Made by a program: the position numbers and the translations under genes. DNA of 64,000 bases from Clostridia bacterium (lineage in GTDB: Bacteria > Bacillota > Clostridia > Oscillospirales > Butyricicoccaceae), in assembly GCA_017559995.1 (NCBI GenBank), contig JAFYPP010000094.1, forward strand, positions 1-64,000, written 5' to 3'. This document shows positions 50,607 through 59,325 of the stretch, piece by piece (positions within the stretch are counted from its first letter, which is position 1; each line of letters begins with the position of its first letter). Below the pieces are notes generated by a model, which worked only from the letters and a program-made list of their open reading frames with translations, was not told the origin of the DNA and searched no databases.

Positions 50607-51746
50607 ATGAGAGTATACAACGGAAGATTGATCACGATCGAAAACGGTACGTTCCCCTGCGGTTACGTGGATTTTGAAGACGGAAAGATCACCGCCTTCG
50701 GTGCCATGGAGACGGCGCCCGCCTATGACGGTCCCGTTTTGGATGCCAAGGGAGGCTGGATCATGCCCGGCCTGATCGATGCCCACAGCCACATCGCTAT
50801 CTGTGAGCAATCCTCCGGTGGTATGGGCAACGATTGCAACGAAAATAACAGAGATCCGGCCACGCCGGAAATGCGGGCCATCGACGGCATCAATCCGTGG
50901 GACCCGTCCATCAAAACATCCCGGGAGGCCGGCGTCACCACCGTAGCCGTCTGTCCCGGCAGTGCCAACGCCATCGGCGGACAGATTGCCGCCGTCAAAC
51001 TGGCTGGCGAAACGGTGGAAGAAATGGCCATCAAACCCTGCGCCGCCATTAAGATGGCACTGGGTGAAAACCCCAAGCGCTCTTACGGTCAGGCCAAAAA
51101 CCTCTCTCCCAAGACCCGTATGGCCACCGCGGCCATCATTCGCAAGTATTTGACCAACGCCCAGATCTACGGCGAAAAGAAAGCCGCCGGCGAGGATGTC
51201 TGGGATCCCCAGCTGGAGCCGCTGCTGCCCCTGCTGCGGAGAGAGATCCCCCTGCACATCCACTCCCAGGAGGCGGATGACCTGTTCACCGCCATGCAGA
51301 TCGCCCGCGCGTTCAACCTGCGGTACTCCATTGTTCACGCCGCCGACGCCGACCGGATGCTCAAGTACATGGCGGCGGAGGACTCCATCCCCATTTTCGG
51401 CCCTTATGCCTGTTGGTCCAGCCAGCACGAGATGGTCAATCTTTCGCCGGCTACCGCCGGACGCATGGTCGAGGCGGGCATTGAGGTGGCCATCACCACC
51501 GACCACGACGTGACACCTCTGTGGATGCTGACCCACTTTACCGGCCTGGCCGTGCGGGAAGGCATGCCGGAGGACGCCGCCTTCCGCGCCATCACCATCA
51601 ACGGCGCCAAGGCAATGGGCATTGAGGATCGTGTGGGCAGTATCGCGGTTGGAAAGGATGCCGACATCATCGTGTTCAACGGACATCCTTTTGAGTACAT
51701 GACGAAGACAGACGCCGTTTTCATCAACGGAAAACGGTATAAATAA
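50607..51746 (+). CDS. amidohydrolase (imidazolonepropionase-like branch), first tandem copy
   Basis: 379 residues starting MRVYNGRLITIENG at 50607 (GGAGG nine bases upstream). Metal-site motifs: MPGLIDAHSHI, a central HIHSQEADD, SIVHAADA and TTDHDVTP. The closing strand AVFINGKRYK completes the composite domain. Substrate unknown. It is strongly similar to the next gene along its whole length, so the two are a recent tandem duplication. Cytoplasmic, no signal peptide. Confidence 0.88.
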   Translation: MRVYNGRLITIENGTFPCGYVDFEDGKITAFGAMETAPAYDGPVLDAKGGWIMPGLIDAHSHIAICEQSSGGMGNDCNENNRDPATPEMRAIDGINPWDPSIKTSREAGVTTVAVCPGSANAIGGQIAAVKLAGETVEEMAIKPCAAIKMALGENPKRSYGQAKNLSPKTRMATAAIIRKYLTNAQIYGEKKAAGEDVWDPQLEPLLPLLRREIPLHIHSQEADDLFTAMQIARAFNLRYSIVHAADADRMLKYMAAEDSIPIFGPYACWSSQHEMVNLSPATAGRMVEAGIEVAITTDHDVTPLWMLTHFTGLAVREGMPEDAAFRAITINGAKAMGIEDRVGSIAVGKDADIIVFNGHPFEYMTKTDAVFINGKRYK

Positions 51747-51772
51747 ATTGTTTCACAGGAGGCTGAAACGGT

Positions 51773-52909
51773 ATGCGGATTTATAACGGTAAATTGATCA
51801 CCATCGAAAACGGTGTGTTCGAAAAGGGTTATGTAGATTTTGAGGACGGAAAGATCACCGCCTTCGGTGCCATGGATACGGCTCCCGCTTATGACGGCCC
51901 CGCGCTGGATGCCAAGGGCGGCTGGATCATGCCCGGCCTGATCGATGCCCACACCCATATTGGTATCTGCGAAGAATCCTCCGGCGGCATGGGCAACGAC
52001 TGCAACGAAAGCAGCAGCCCCGCTACGCCGGAAATGCGTGCCATTGACGGCGTCAACCCCTGGGATCCCTCCATCCGGAAATCCCGGGAGGCCGGCGTGA
52101 TCACGGTAGGCGTTTGCCCCGGCAGCGCCAACGTCATCGGCGGTCAGATCGCCGCCATGAAGCTGGCCGGTGAGACCGTGGAGGAAATGTCCATCAAGCC
52201 CTGCGCCGCCATCAAAATGGCCATGGGCGAAAACCCCAAAAAGACCTACGGACAGGGCAAGGGCGTCGCCCCCAAGACCCGTATGGCCATTGCCGCCATC
52301 CTGCGCAAGTACCTCACCAACGCCCAGCTTTACGCCGCCAAGAAGGATGCCGGCGAAAAGGTGTTTGAGCCGGATATGGAAGCACTGCTGCCGCTGATTC
52401 GTGGCGAGATCCCTGTGCATTTCCATGCCCATGAGGCGGACGATATCCTCACCGCCATTCGTATCTCTCATGAGTTCAATCTGAAATATTCCATCGTCCA
52501 CGCCACCGATGCCCGCCGCATCATCCCCACCTTCGTGGCCGAGGGCCGCATCCCCATGGTTGGCCCCTATGCCTGTTGGGCCAGCAAGCACGAAATGATG
52601 AACAACTCCCCGACGACCCCCGGTCTGCTGCAGAAAGCGGGCGCCGAGGTGGCCATCACCACCGACCATGACGTCACGCCGCTGTGGCTGCTGCCCATGT
52701 TCGCCGGCCTTGCCGTTCGGGAAGGTCTGGATGAAGAAGCCGCCTTCCGTGCCATCACCATCAACGGCGCCAAGGCGCTGGGCGTGGATGACCGCGTAGG
52801 CAGCATCGCCGTGGGCAAAGACGCCGACATCGTGGTGTATGACGGACATCCCTTCCAGTATTTGACCAAAACCGAGGCTGTTTTCGTCAACGGTAAACAG
52901 TACAAATAA
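51773..52909 (+). CDS. amidohydrolase (imidazolonepropionase-like branch), second tandem copy
   Basis: 378 residues starting MRIYNGKLITIENG. Same motifs as its neighbour, with MPGLIDAHTHI, HFHAHEADD, SIVHATDA and TTDHDVTP. Differences cluster in the barrel interior (for example GKGVAPKTRM against AKNLSPKTRM), which may shift substrate range. SD ACAGGAGG precedes it. Between the GntR operator and the dipeptidase genes it is probably part of a modified-amino-acid degradation route. Confidence 0.88.
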   Translation: MRIYNGKLITIENGVFEKGYVDFEDGKITAFGAMDTAPAYDGPALDAKGGWIMPGLIDAHTHIGICEESSGGMGNDCNESSSPATPEMRAIDGVNPWDPSIRKSREAGVITVGVCPGSANVIGGQIAAMKLAGETVEEMSIKPCAAIKMAMGENPKKTYGQGKGVAPKTRMAIAAILRKYLTNAQLYAAKKDAGEKVFEPDMEALLPLIRGEIPVHFHAHEADDILTAIRISHEFNLKYSIVHATDARRIIPTFVAEGRIPMVGPYACWASKHEMMNNSPTTPGLLQKAGAEVAITTDHDVTPLWLLPMFAGLAVREGLDEEAAFRAITINGAKALGVDDRVGSIAVGKDADIVVYDGHPFQYLTKTEAVFVNGKQYK

Positions 52910-52941
52910 GTTGCCATCCCGGCAGAAAGGAAAGGTTTCGT

Positions 52942-54015
52942 ATGAAAGTCGCAATTCTGGGTTCCGGTAACGGCGCCTGTGCCATGGCTTTTGAATGGGC
53001 GCGGGCAGGACATGAGATTTATCAGTTTGATTTTCCGCAGTTTGACAAGCAGATCAAGCAGATCAACGCCGCCGGCGGCATCACCTGCGAAGGTGAGATG
53101 GAAGGCTTTCAGCCGGTCAAATACGCCGGTCACGACATTGAAACTTGCCTGAAGGGCGCGCAGCTGATCTTTGCCGTAGGCCCGGCCTACAGCACCGAGG
53201 CCTTTGGCAAGGCCTGTAAACCTTACGTGGAGCCCGGCCAGATCTATGTGGTCTGCCCCAGCTCCTGCATGGGCGCCGTGGTGATCAAGAACGCCCTGGG
53301 CCTGTCCGTCGAGGATGACAGCGTCATCGTTTCCGATACCTCCACACTGCCCTATGCGGTGCGTATCGTGGAAAGCGGCAACGTGGCCATCTACAACCGC
53401 CTGAAGGCCGGCTACAAACTGGCCACTCTGCCCAGCAGCAAAAACGATATGGTATACGATCTGCTCAAACCGGTCCATGACGGTTTGGAAAAGGCCAAAA
53501 ATATTCTGGAGACCTGCCTGCAGAACGCCAACCCTGTGCTGCATCCCTGCATCACCACGCTGAACGCCGCCCGTGTGGAAAACCCCGGTGATTTCTTCTT
53601 CTATGAAGAGGGCGTCACGCCCGGTGTAGGCCGCCTGCTGAAGGCCATTGACGATGAGCGTCTGGCCATCGGCAAGGCTCTGGGCCTTGAGATTGAAAAC
53701 GACCCCGATTTGGGTGTCCGTCAGGGCTACATGACCGAGGCGAACTACGATACCGGCTATTCCCGCGCGCCCGGCTTTGCCGGTATCAAGGCGCAGACCC
53801 AGCTGGATTACCGTTATTACAACGAGGATGCCGGCTACGGCCTGGTGTTCTGGCTGAGTCTGGCTGACAAACTGGGCCTGGAAGTCCCCAATATGCGTGC
53901 CATGCTGCAGATCGTCTCCTCCATTATGGGTCGGGACTATAAGGCGGAAAAGGCCCGCACACTGGAGACCCTTGGTCTGGGCGATTACACCGCCGAAGAT
54001 CTTTTCAACATCTAA
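52942..54015 (+). CDS. opine (octopine/nopaline) dehydrogenase family protein
   Basis: 357 residues. N-terminal Rossmann fold with VAILGSGNGACAMAFEWARAGH, then a helical C-terminal domain with NPVLHPCITTLNAARVE and FFFYEEGVTPGVGRLL, the Octopine_DH signature. Such enzymes make or split N-(carboxyalkyl) amino acids with NAD(P)H, joining an amino acid and a keto acid. Location among amidohydrolases and next to alanine-dehydrogenase-like and dipeptidase genes suggests a degradative direction (inference). A long inverted repeat follows the stop. Confidence 0.88.
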   Translation: MKVAILGSGNGACAMAFEWARAGHEIYQFDFPQFDKQIKQINAAGGITCEGEMEGFQPVKYAGHDIETCLKGAQLIFAVGPAYSTEAFGKACKPYVEPGQIYVVCPSSCMGAVVIKNALGLSVEDDSVIVSDTSTLPYAVRIVESGNVAIYNRLKAGYKLATLPSSKNDMVYDLLKPVHDGLEKAKNILETCLQNANPVLHPCITTLNAARVENPGDFFFYEEGVTPGVGRLLKAIDDERLAIGKALGLEIENDPDLGVRQGYMTEANYDTGYSRAPGFAGIKAQTQLDYRYYNEDAGYGLVFWLSLADKLGLEVPNMRAMLQIVSSIMGRDYKAEKARTLETLGLGDYTAEDLFNI

Positions 54016-54032
54016 AACATAAGCACTTTTCC

Positions 54033-54105
54033 GGAAACGGCAGCGTTACGCAAACTCACTTCTTCATAATGGTTTCTCTCCTTTCCCGCGAACGCTGCCG
54101 TTTCC
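54033..54105 (+). repeat. 15-bp perfect inverted repeat with 43-nt loop
   Basis: GGAAACGGCAGCGTT (54033-54047) and AACGCTGCCGTTTCC (54091-54105). Only TTCCC follows, so it is not a typical terminator; it may be an mRNA end or processing structure, or a small mobile-repeat relic. Confidence 0.6.
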
Positions 54106-54135
54106 TTCCCAACTGTACGGAAAAAGAGGCGAACT

Positions 54136-55575
54136 ATGAATAACAGATTGCTGTCCGGCTATGAGCCGAAGGGCTTCTTTCACTGGTTTGAAGAGGTCTC
54201 GAAAATTCCAAGGCCTTCTTATCATGAAGAACAAATAATCGCGTTCCTTGTGCGTTTTGCCGAGGAGCGGGGTCTATGCTGTAAAACTGATCCTTCCGGC
54301 AACGTTTTGATCCGCCTTCCCGCAACGGCCGGGTACGAAGAAAAGCCGTCCATCCTCCTGCAGGGACACATGGATATGGTGTGCGTGAAGGATGAGGGTG
54401 TGGACTTTGATTTCGCCAAAGAACCCATTCGGATGCGCATCGAAGGAAATCTGCTGCGGGCCTGCGGCACCACGCTGGGCGCCGATAACGCCACCGGCGT
54501 GGCGGTCATGATGGCGCTGGCAGACGACAAAACCATTCCCCATCCGCCCATGGAGCTGCTGTTCACCGTAAAGGAAGAGGTGGGCCTGCTGGGCATCCGT
54601 GAGTTTGACATGAGCCAGATCCGATCCCGCAGGATGGTCAATCTGGACTCGGGATATTCCCACGTGCTGTGTGTCAGCGGCGTTGGCTGCGCCAAGTGCG
54701 CCCTCACGGAAACCTTCGCCTGCGTCCCCGCGGAACGGCTGTCCACGATATCTCTGGAGATCTCCGGAGGACAGGGCGGTCACAGCGGTATCCGCATCCA
54801 TCTGGGACGGGTCTGCGCCGGCAATGTGGCAGGCGAACTGCTGCATGGGCTGGCTCGGAAAATGCCGGTGTACCTGCGGAATGTTGTCACCGGAACCGCC
54901 ATCCTGAAGTATGCCAAGGTGACCTTCGCCGTGGATGAAGGAAGGGAGCGGGAGGCGGCGAGTATCCTCGAGGATACCTGGCAGCAGATCAAAAAACGGT
55001 ATGAGATCGCCGACCCGGACGTCGTCTGCAAGGTGGCCGGCGAAGAAGCCGCCTCCGCCGTCCTGTCGCCGGAGGATTCCCGTCGGGTCATCGACCTGCT
55101 GTATCTGTTCCATACCGGCGCCCACAAGCATGACGGAATCGATCCCACCATCGTGGTGGCATCGGGCTGTGTCATTGCCTGCGCGCTGAACGATGGAAAA
55201 CTGGAGTTCCGTTACAACATCCGCTCCACCGACGACACCGTCCGGGAACTGTTGGTGGGCCGATACACCGAGATCGCCGACCTGCTGGGTTTTGAACTGC
55301 GGCTGCTGGATCAGTATCCCGGCTGGCCCGTGCGCCAGACCTCGGAAATGCAGGAACGCTTCAAAGCCGCCCATCGGGGACTGTTCGGTGAAGAAATCAC
55401 CATCCAGCATATGCACGGCGGTGTAGAGGTTGGCGTTGTAATGGGCGCCATCCCCGATATGGACGCTGTGGGTATTTCTCCCACGGCCACCAACGCCCAC
55501 ACCACCATGGAGGATCTGTATCTGGATGAGGTGAAACCCTTCTGGGATCTGTTGTGCAAAGTACTTCGTGACTGA
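54136..55575 (+). CDS. PepD-like aminoacyl-histidine (beta-Ala-His) dipeptidase
   Basis: 479 residues of the M20 dipeptidase PepD type. Typical segments: FHWFEEVSKIPRPSYHEE, ILLQGHMDMVCVKDEGVDFDF, TTLGADNATGVAVMMAL, LLFTVKEEVGLLGI and GGQGGHSGIRIHLGR. It hydrolyses unusual dipeptides such as carnosine in related proteins. The metal residues (His, Asp, Glu-Glu, His) are present. Cytoplasmic. Not fused to other domains and full length for the family. Confidence 0.9.
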   Translation: MNNRLLSGYEPKGFFHWFEEVSKIPRPSYHEEQIIAFLVRFAEERGLCCKTDPSGNVLIRLPATAGYEEKPSILLQGHMDMVCVKDEGVDFDFAKEPIRMRIEGNLLRACGTTLGADNATGVAVMMALADDKTIPHPPMELLFTVKEEVGLLGIREFDMSQIRSRRMVNLDSGYSHVLCVSGVGCAKCALTETFACVPAERLSTISLEISGGQGGHSGIRIHLGRVCAGNVAGELLHGLARKMPVYLRNVVTGTAILKYAKVTFAVDEGREREAASILEDTWQQIKKRYEIADPDVVCKVAGEEAASAVLSPEDSRRVIDLLYLFHTGAHKHDGIDPTIVVASGCVIACALNDGKLEFRYNIRSTDDTVRELLVGRYTEIADLLGFELRLLDQYPGWPVRQTSEMQERFKAAHRGLFGEEITIQHMHGGVEVGVVMGAIPDMDAVGISPTATNAHTTMEDLYLDEVKPFWDLLCKVLRD

Positions 55576-55637
55576 CGTAAAAAGAAGAACCACAAAGAAA
55601 ATCGCTCTGATATTTTGCGACATTGGAGGAAACTGTT

Positions 55638-56756
55638 ATGATTATTGGTGTGCCAAAAGAAATCAAGAACAATGAATATCGAGTGGCTGCTGTACCCTCC
55701 GCTGTGCTGGAACTGACACGCCGCGGCCATCAGGTACTGGTCGAAACCGGTGCGGGTGCCCGTGCCGGCTTCCCCGATGACGAGTATGCCGCCGCCGGCG
55801 CTGTCATCACCGACGCCGATACCATTTACGAAAAGTCCGAGATGATCTACAAGGTAAAGGAAGTCCTGCCGGAGGAATTTGGCCGTTACCACGAGGGGCA
55901 GATCCTGTTCACCTATATCCATTCGGAAAATCGTCCGGAAATGACGGCCGATCTGGTGAACAGCAAGATCATCGGTATCTCCTATGAAGACGTTACCGAC
56001 GACGCGGGCAAACTGCCTCTGCTGGCGCCCATGAGCGAGATGGCCGGCAAGGGCGGCTTCATCAACGCCTTTACCTATATGCAGACCATTCATGGCGGCA
56101 CCGGTAAAATGCTGAGCCGCATTTGCGGTCTGGAAACGCCCCGCATCATGATCATCGGCTGCGGCGGCACCGGTATGGCGGCCGCGGAATACGCCGCGGC
56201 GCTGGGCAATCATGTCACCATGCTGGACATCAACCGCAAAGCCATGGAGAACGCCCAGCATTGCCTTGGCCCCAATGTGGAGGTGCTGTATTCCAACCGT
56301 GCCAACGTGCTGAAGACCCTGAAGGAAGCCGACGTGATCATGAACTGCATCCTGTGGGATCACCGCCGCACCGATCACATCATCTATAAAGAGGACCTCA
56401 AACTGATGAAGCCCACCACCGTGATCGTGGATATCGCCAGCGATGACGAGGGCGCTGTGGAAACCTGCCGCATGACCACCCACGACGATCCCGTTTATTA
56501 TGTGGACGGCATCCTGCACTATTGCGTTCCCAATATTCCTTCCCTGTACGCCAATTCCTCTTCCATTCTGCTGTCTTCCGCCACTCTGCCTTTTGCCATG
56601 CAGATCGCCAACAAGGGCGTAAAGCAGGCGCTGAAGGACAACAAGCATCTGCGTAACGCGCTGACCTTCTGGTACGGTCAGGTCACCTGGCAGGAGACCG
56701 CCGAAATGCACGGTTATCCGTACGTTTCTCCCGAAACGATCGTGGAAAGCTTCTGA
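55638..56756 (+). CDS. alanine dehydrogenase/PNT-family enzyme
   Basis: 372 residues starting MIIGVPKEIKNNEYRVAAVP at 55638; TTGGAGG precedes it. YKVKEVLPEEF and ILFTYIHSENRPE cover the substrate-binding Lys and His of alanine dehydrogenase, although the usual HLAAE-type sequence reads HSENRPE. The Rossmann loop is IIGCGGTGMAAAEYAAALG. The usual enzyme interconverts alanine and pyruvate with NAD. The altered active-site loop makes another 2-amino or opine-type substrate possible. Confidence 0.82.
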   Translation: MIIGVPKEIKNNEYRVAAVPSAVLELTRRGHQVLVETGAGARAGFPDDEYAAAGAVITDADTIYEKSEMIYKVKEVLPEEFGRYHEGQILFTYIHSENRPEMTADLVNSKIIGISYEDVTDDAGKLPLLAPMSEMAGKGGFINAFTYMQTIHGGTGKMLSRICGLETPRIMIIGCGGTGMAAAEYAAALGNHVTMLDINRKAMENAQHCLGPNVEVLYSNRANVLKTLKEADVIMNCILWDHRRTDHIIYKEDLKLMKPTTVIVDIASDDEGAVETCRMTTHDDPVYYVDGILHYCVPNIPSLYANSSSILLSSATLPFAMQIANKGVKQALKDNKHLRNALTFWYGQVTWQETAEMHGYPYVSPETIVESF

Positions 56757-56806
56757 TAAAAACTGCGGATCAATTGCGGCTGCCCGCTTTGCTCGGTAAG
56801 AAAAAC

Positions 56807-56840
56807 GACACCCTGGGGCAGTGTGCCCCGGGGTGTCTTG
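56807..56840 (+). terminator. hairpin after the alanine-dehydrogenase-like gene
   Basis: GACACCCTGGGGCA / GTG / TGCCCCGGGGTGTC, 14-bp stem with one G-U pair. The T run is short (TTGCTATT). Confidence 0.75.
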
Positions 56841-56916
56841 CTATTGGGTGCGTTTGCGCCTTACAAGGGCCGCCGCAACGGATAAACGGCTCCCGTAAAA
56901 AGTTCCTGCGGAATAC

Positions 56917-56945
56917 TTGACGCGGCAACCACAGGGGTTTATGAT
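56917..56945 (+). promoter_or_regulatory. sigma-A promoter for the 57008-60213 group
   Basis: TTGACG (56917-56922), 17-bp spacer, TATGAT (56940-56945). The rest of the ~250-bp gap holds only the preceding hairpin. Confidence 0.72.
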
Positions 56946-57007
56946 GGCGATAAGCGGTTCGCCCCCTGCGGACCGAAGCGAACAGGCTGCATCGATGGAG
57001 GTGCCTT

Positions 57008-57724
57008 ATGAAAAAAGTAATTGGTGTCGTCCCGAAGGGCGAACTGTGGAACATGGAAAAGAGCACCATGGCCGACATTTATCAGGTGGGCAACAACTAC
57101 TGCAAGCGGGTGCTGGAGGCCGGCGCGATCCCCGTGGCGGTCACGCCCGTGGACGGCTGGCTGCCCAAAGAGGCACTTGAACTGTACGACGGATATATCG
57201 TTCAGGGCGGCGCGCAGTTCTTCCCGTACCATTACCAGATCATGCACGACGCCGTGGAAAACGGCAAGCGCTATCTGGGTATTTGCCTCGGTGAGCAGTT
57301 GATCCAGTCCTACTTTGCCCTGCGCCGCGCGGTGGAAGAACAGGGCTATGAGGGCGATCTGCTGGATGCCATCTTCGCCTACCGGGACGCCGCGGGCAAT
57401 CGTTTTTCTTCGCTGGAAAAGGTAGAAGGCCACCGGGCCGGGCCCATGACCCGGGGCGGGGAAGACGAGGCCAAGCACGATGTCAACGTGGTACCCGGCA
57501 CCATCCTCCACCGGCTGCTGGGCCGGGAGACCGTGCGAGCGGCATCCTTCCATAACTATCACGTTCCCGCTGACCGGACGGAACTGACCGTCAATGCCTG
57601 GTCGGCAAGAGGGGACGGTGTGGTGGAAGGCGTGGAACGGGCCCCCAACATTCTTGGTGTCCAGCCCCATCCCGAGGTGGATGACCTGCTGCCTGAGATC
57701 TTTACCTTCCTCACCGAAGAATAA
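57008..57724 (+). CDS. gamma-glutamyl-GABA-hydrolase-like class I amidotransferase (peptidase C26)
   Basis: 238 residues. Nucleophile Cys in YLGICLGEQLIQS, catalytic His/Glu in LGVQPHPEVDD, and the early YIVQGGAQFFPYHY loop in place of the usual GGxD. This is the PuuD/C26 fold, which hydrolyses gamma-glutamyl amides. With neighbours acting on acyl- or peptidyl-amino acids, it probably removes a glutamyl-type group; the substrate is inference. SD GGAGGTGCCTT precedes the ATG. Confidence 0.85.
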   Translation: MKKVIGVVPKGELWNMEKSTMADIYQVGNNYCKRVLEAGAIPVAVTPVDGWLPKEALELYDGYIVQGGAQFFPYHYQIMHDAVENGKRYLGICLGEQLIQSYFALRRAVEEQGYEGDLLDAIFAYRDAAGNRFSSLEKVEGHRAGPMTRGGEDEAKHDVNVVPGTILHRLLGRETVRAASFHNYHVPADRTELTVNAWSARGDGVVEGVERAPNILGVQPHPEVDDLLPEIFTFLTEE

Positions 57725-57750
57725 CCGACCACACAAGGAGGCTTTTACAG

Positions 57751-59301
57751 ATGTATGATTTGCTGATTAAGAACGGAACGATCATCAACGGAACGGGCAG
57801 CCCGTCCTTTTACGCCGACGTGGCGGTGAAAGACGGCAAGATCGCCCGTATCGGCAAGGGTCTGGGCGAAGCCAAGACCGTGATCGACGCCAAGGGCCTT
57901 ACCGTAACGCCCGGTTTTATCGATTCCCACAGCCACTCGGAAAACGCCATCCTGACCTATCCCGGCATGATCGAAAAGGTGGAGCAGGGCATCACCACCT
58001 CGGTTGCCGGTCAGTGCGGCTCTTCTCCCGCCCCCATCAGCCGCGACGCCAATCCCGAAAAGGCCGAGCAGCTGGGCGAGTATGGCAAGAGCACCGATAT
58101 CTACCGTACCTTCGCCACCTTCATTGATACCATCAAAGATGTCCCCAACGGCGCCAATACCGCCCTGCTGGTGGGTCACGGCGCCCTGCGCAAGGCCGCC
58201 ATGGGCATGGATAACCGTGCCCCCACCGAGGCAGAACTGGAAAAGATGAAGGCCCTGCTGGAGGAGGGCATGGAACACGGCGCTCTGGGCCTGTCCTTTG
58301 GCCTGTTCTACACCCCCGGTGCCTATTCCACCACGGAGGAGGCCATCGAACTGGCCAAGGTGGTGGGCCGATACCACGGCATCGTGGCCGCCCACATCCG
58401 TGATGAAAGCGACCGCGTCATTCAGGCCGTGGACGAGTTCCTGTCCATTGTTCGGGCATCGGGCACCCGCGGTGTCATCTCTCACCACAAATCCAGCGGA
58501 AGAACCAACTGGGGCAAGATCCACACCACCCTTCGCATGATCGATCAGGCCAACGCCGAAGGTCTGGACGTTTACTGCGACGTCTATCCCTACGTGGCCT
58601 CCAACACCTCGCTGACCTCCAGCTTTGTGCCTCCTGCCCTGCGGGAAAAGGGCGCCGCCAACGTTCTGCGGGATCCCCAGCTGCGTGCCGAGATCAAAGA
58701 GTGGAACCTGAAGCGCCGTTCCGGCGACCTGTCCTATGTACAGGTGAGCAGCTGCCGCGCCTTCCCCCAGTATGAGGGCCTGCGCATCCCCGAGATCGCC
58801 GAGAAGATGGGCGTGGACCAGTATGAGGCCGTCTTTACCCTCATCGCCGACAGCGATGACAACGCCAACGCCTGCTATTTCACCATGTGCGAAGAGGATG
58901 TGGAGACCGTCATGGCCCATCCCCGCTCCATGATCTGTACCGACTCGGGCGTTGCCCGCCATCTGGTGGTGTATCATCCCCGTCTGCGGGGTTCTTTCCC
59001 CCGGGTCCTGGGCCGATACGTTCGGGAACGCAAGGTCACCACGCTGCCCGAGATGATCCGCAAGATCACCTCCATGCCTGCCGCTGTCTACGGTTTCTCC
59101 ACCAAGGGCCTGCTGTGGGAAGGCATGGATGCCGATATCTGTATTTTTGACGCCGACACCATCTGCGACCGGGCGGAGTATACCGACTGCGGTCAGCGGG
59201 CGGTAGGCCTCAATTATGTCATCGTCAACGGCGAGATCGTCGTAAAGGACGCCGTTTACCAGGGCACGCTGCCCGGTAAAGTGCTGCTTCGCAGCCGATA
59301 A
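57751..59301 (+). CDS. N-acyl-D-amino-acid deacylase (D-aminoacylase family)
   Basis: 516 residues. MYDLLIKNGTIINGTGSP start, metal pair in TPGFIDSHSHSE, GQCGSSPAP with the bridging Cys region, AAHIRDESDRV, VISHHKSSG, and CTDSGVARH-type acid (ICTDSGVARHL). This is the D-aminoacylase/AmidoHase-3 subgroup, which removes acyl groups from D-amino acids. SD AAGGAGG. It is 26 bp after the C26 gene and 24 bp before the beta-lactamase-fold gene, so the three form one operon. Confidence 0.9.
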   Translation: MYDLLIKNGTIINGTGSPSFYADVAVKDGKIARIGKGLGEAKTVIDAKGLTVTPGFIDSHSHSENAILTYPGMIEKVEQGITTSVAGQCGSSPAPISRDANPEKAEQLGEYGKSTDIYRTFATFIDTIKDVPNGANTALLVGHGALRKAAMGMDNRAPTEAELEKMKALLEEGMEHGALGLSFGLFYTPGAYSTTEEAIELAKVVGRYHGIVAAHIRDESDRVIQAVDEFLSIVRASGTRGVISHHKSSGRTNWGKIHTTLRMIDQANAEGLDVYCDVYPYVASNTSLTSSFVPPALREKGAANVLRDPQLRAEIKEWNLKRRSGDLSYVQVSSCRAFPQYEGLRIPEIAEKMGVDQYEAVFTLIADSDDNANACYFTMCEEDVETVMAHPRSMICTDSGVARHLVVYHPRLRGSFPRVLGRYVRERKVTTLPEMIRKITSMPAAVYGFSTKGLLWEGMDADICIFDADTICDRAEYTDCGQRAVGLNYVIVNGEIVVKDAVYQGTLPGKVLLRSR

Positions 59302-59325
59302 AGAGAGAAAAGGGAGGATCTTGAT

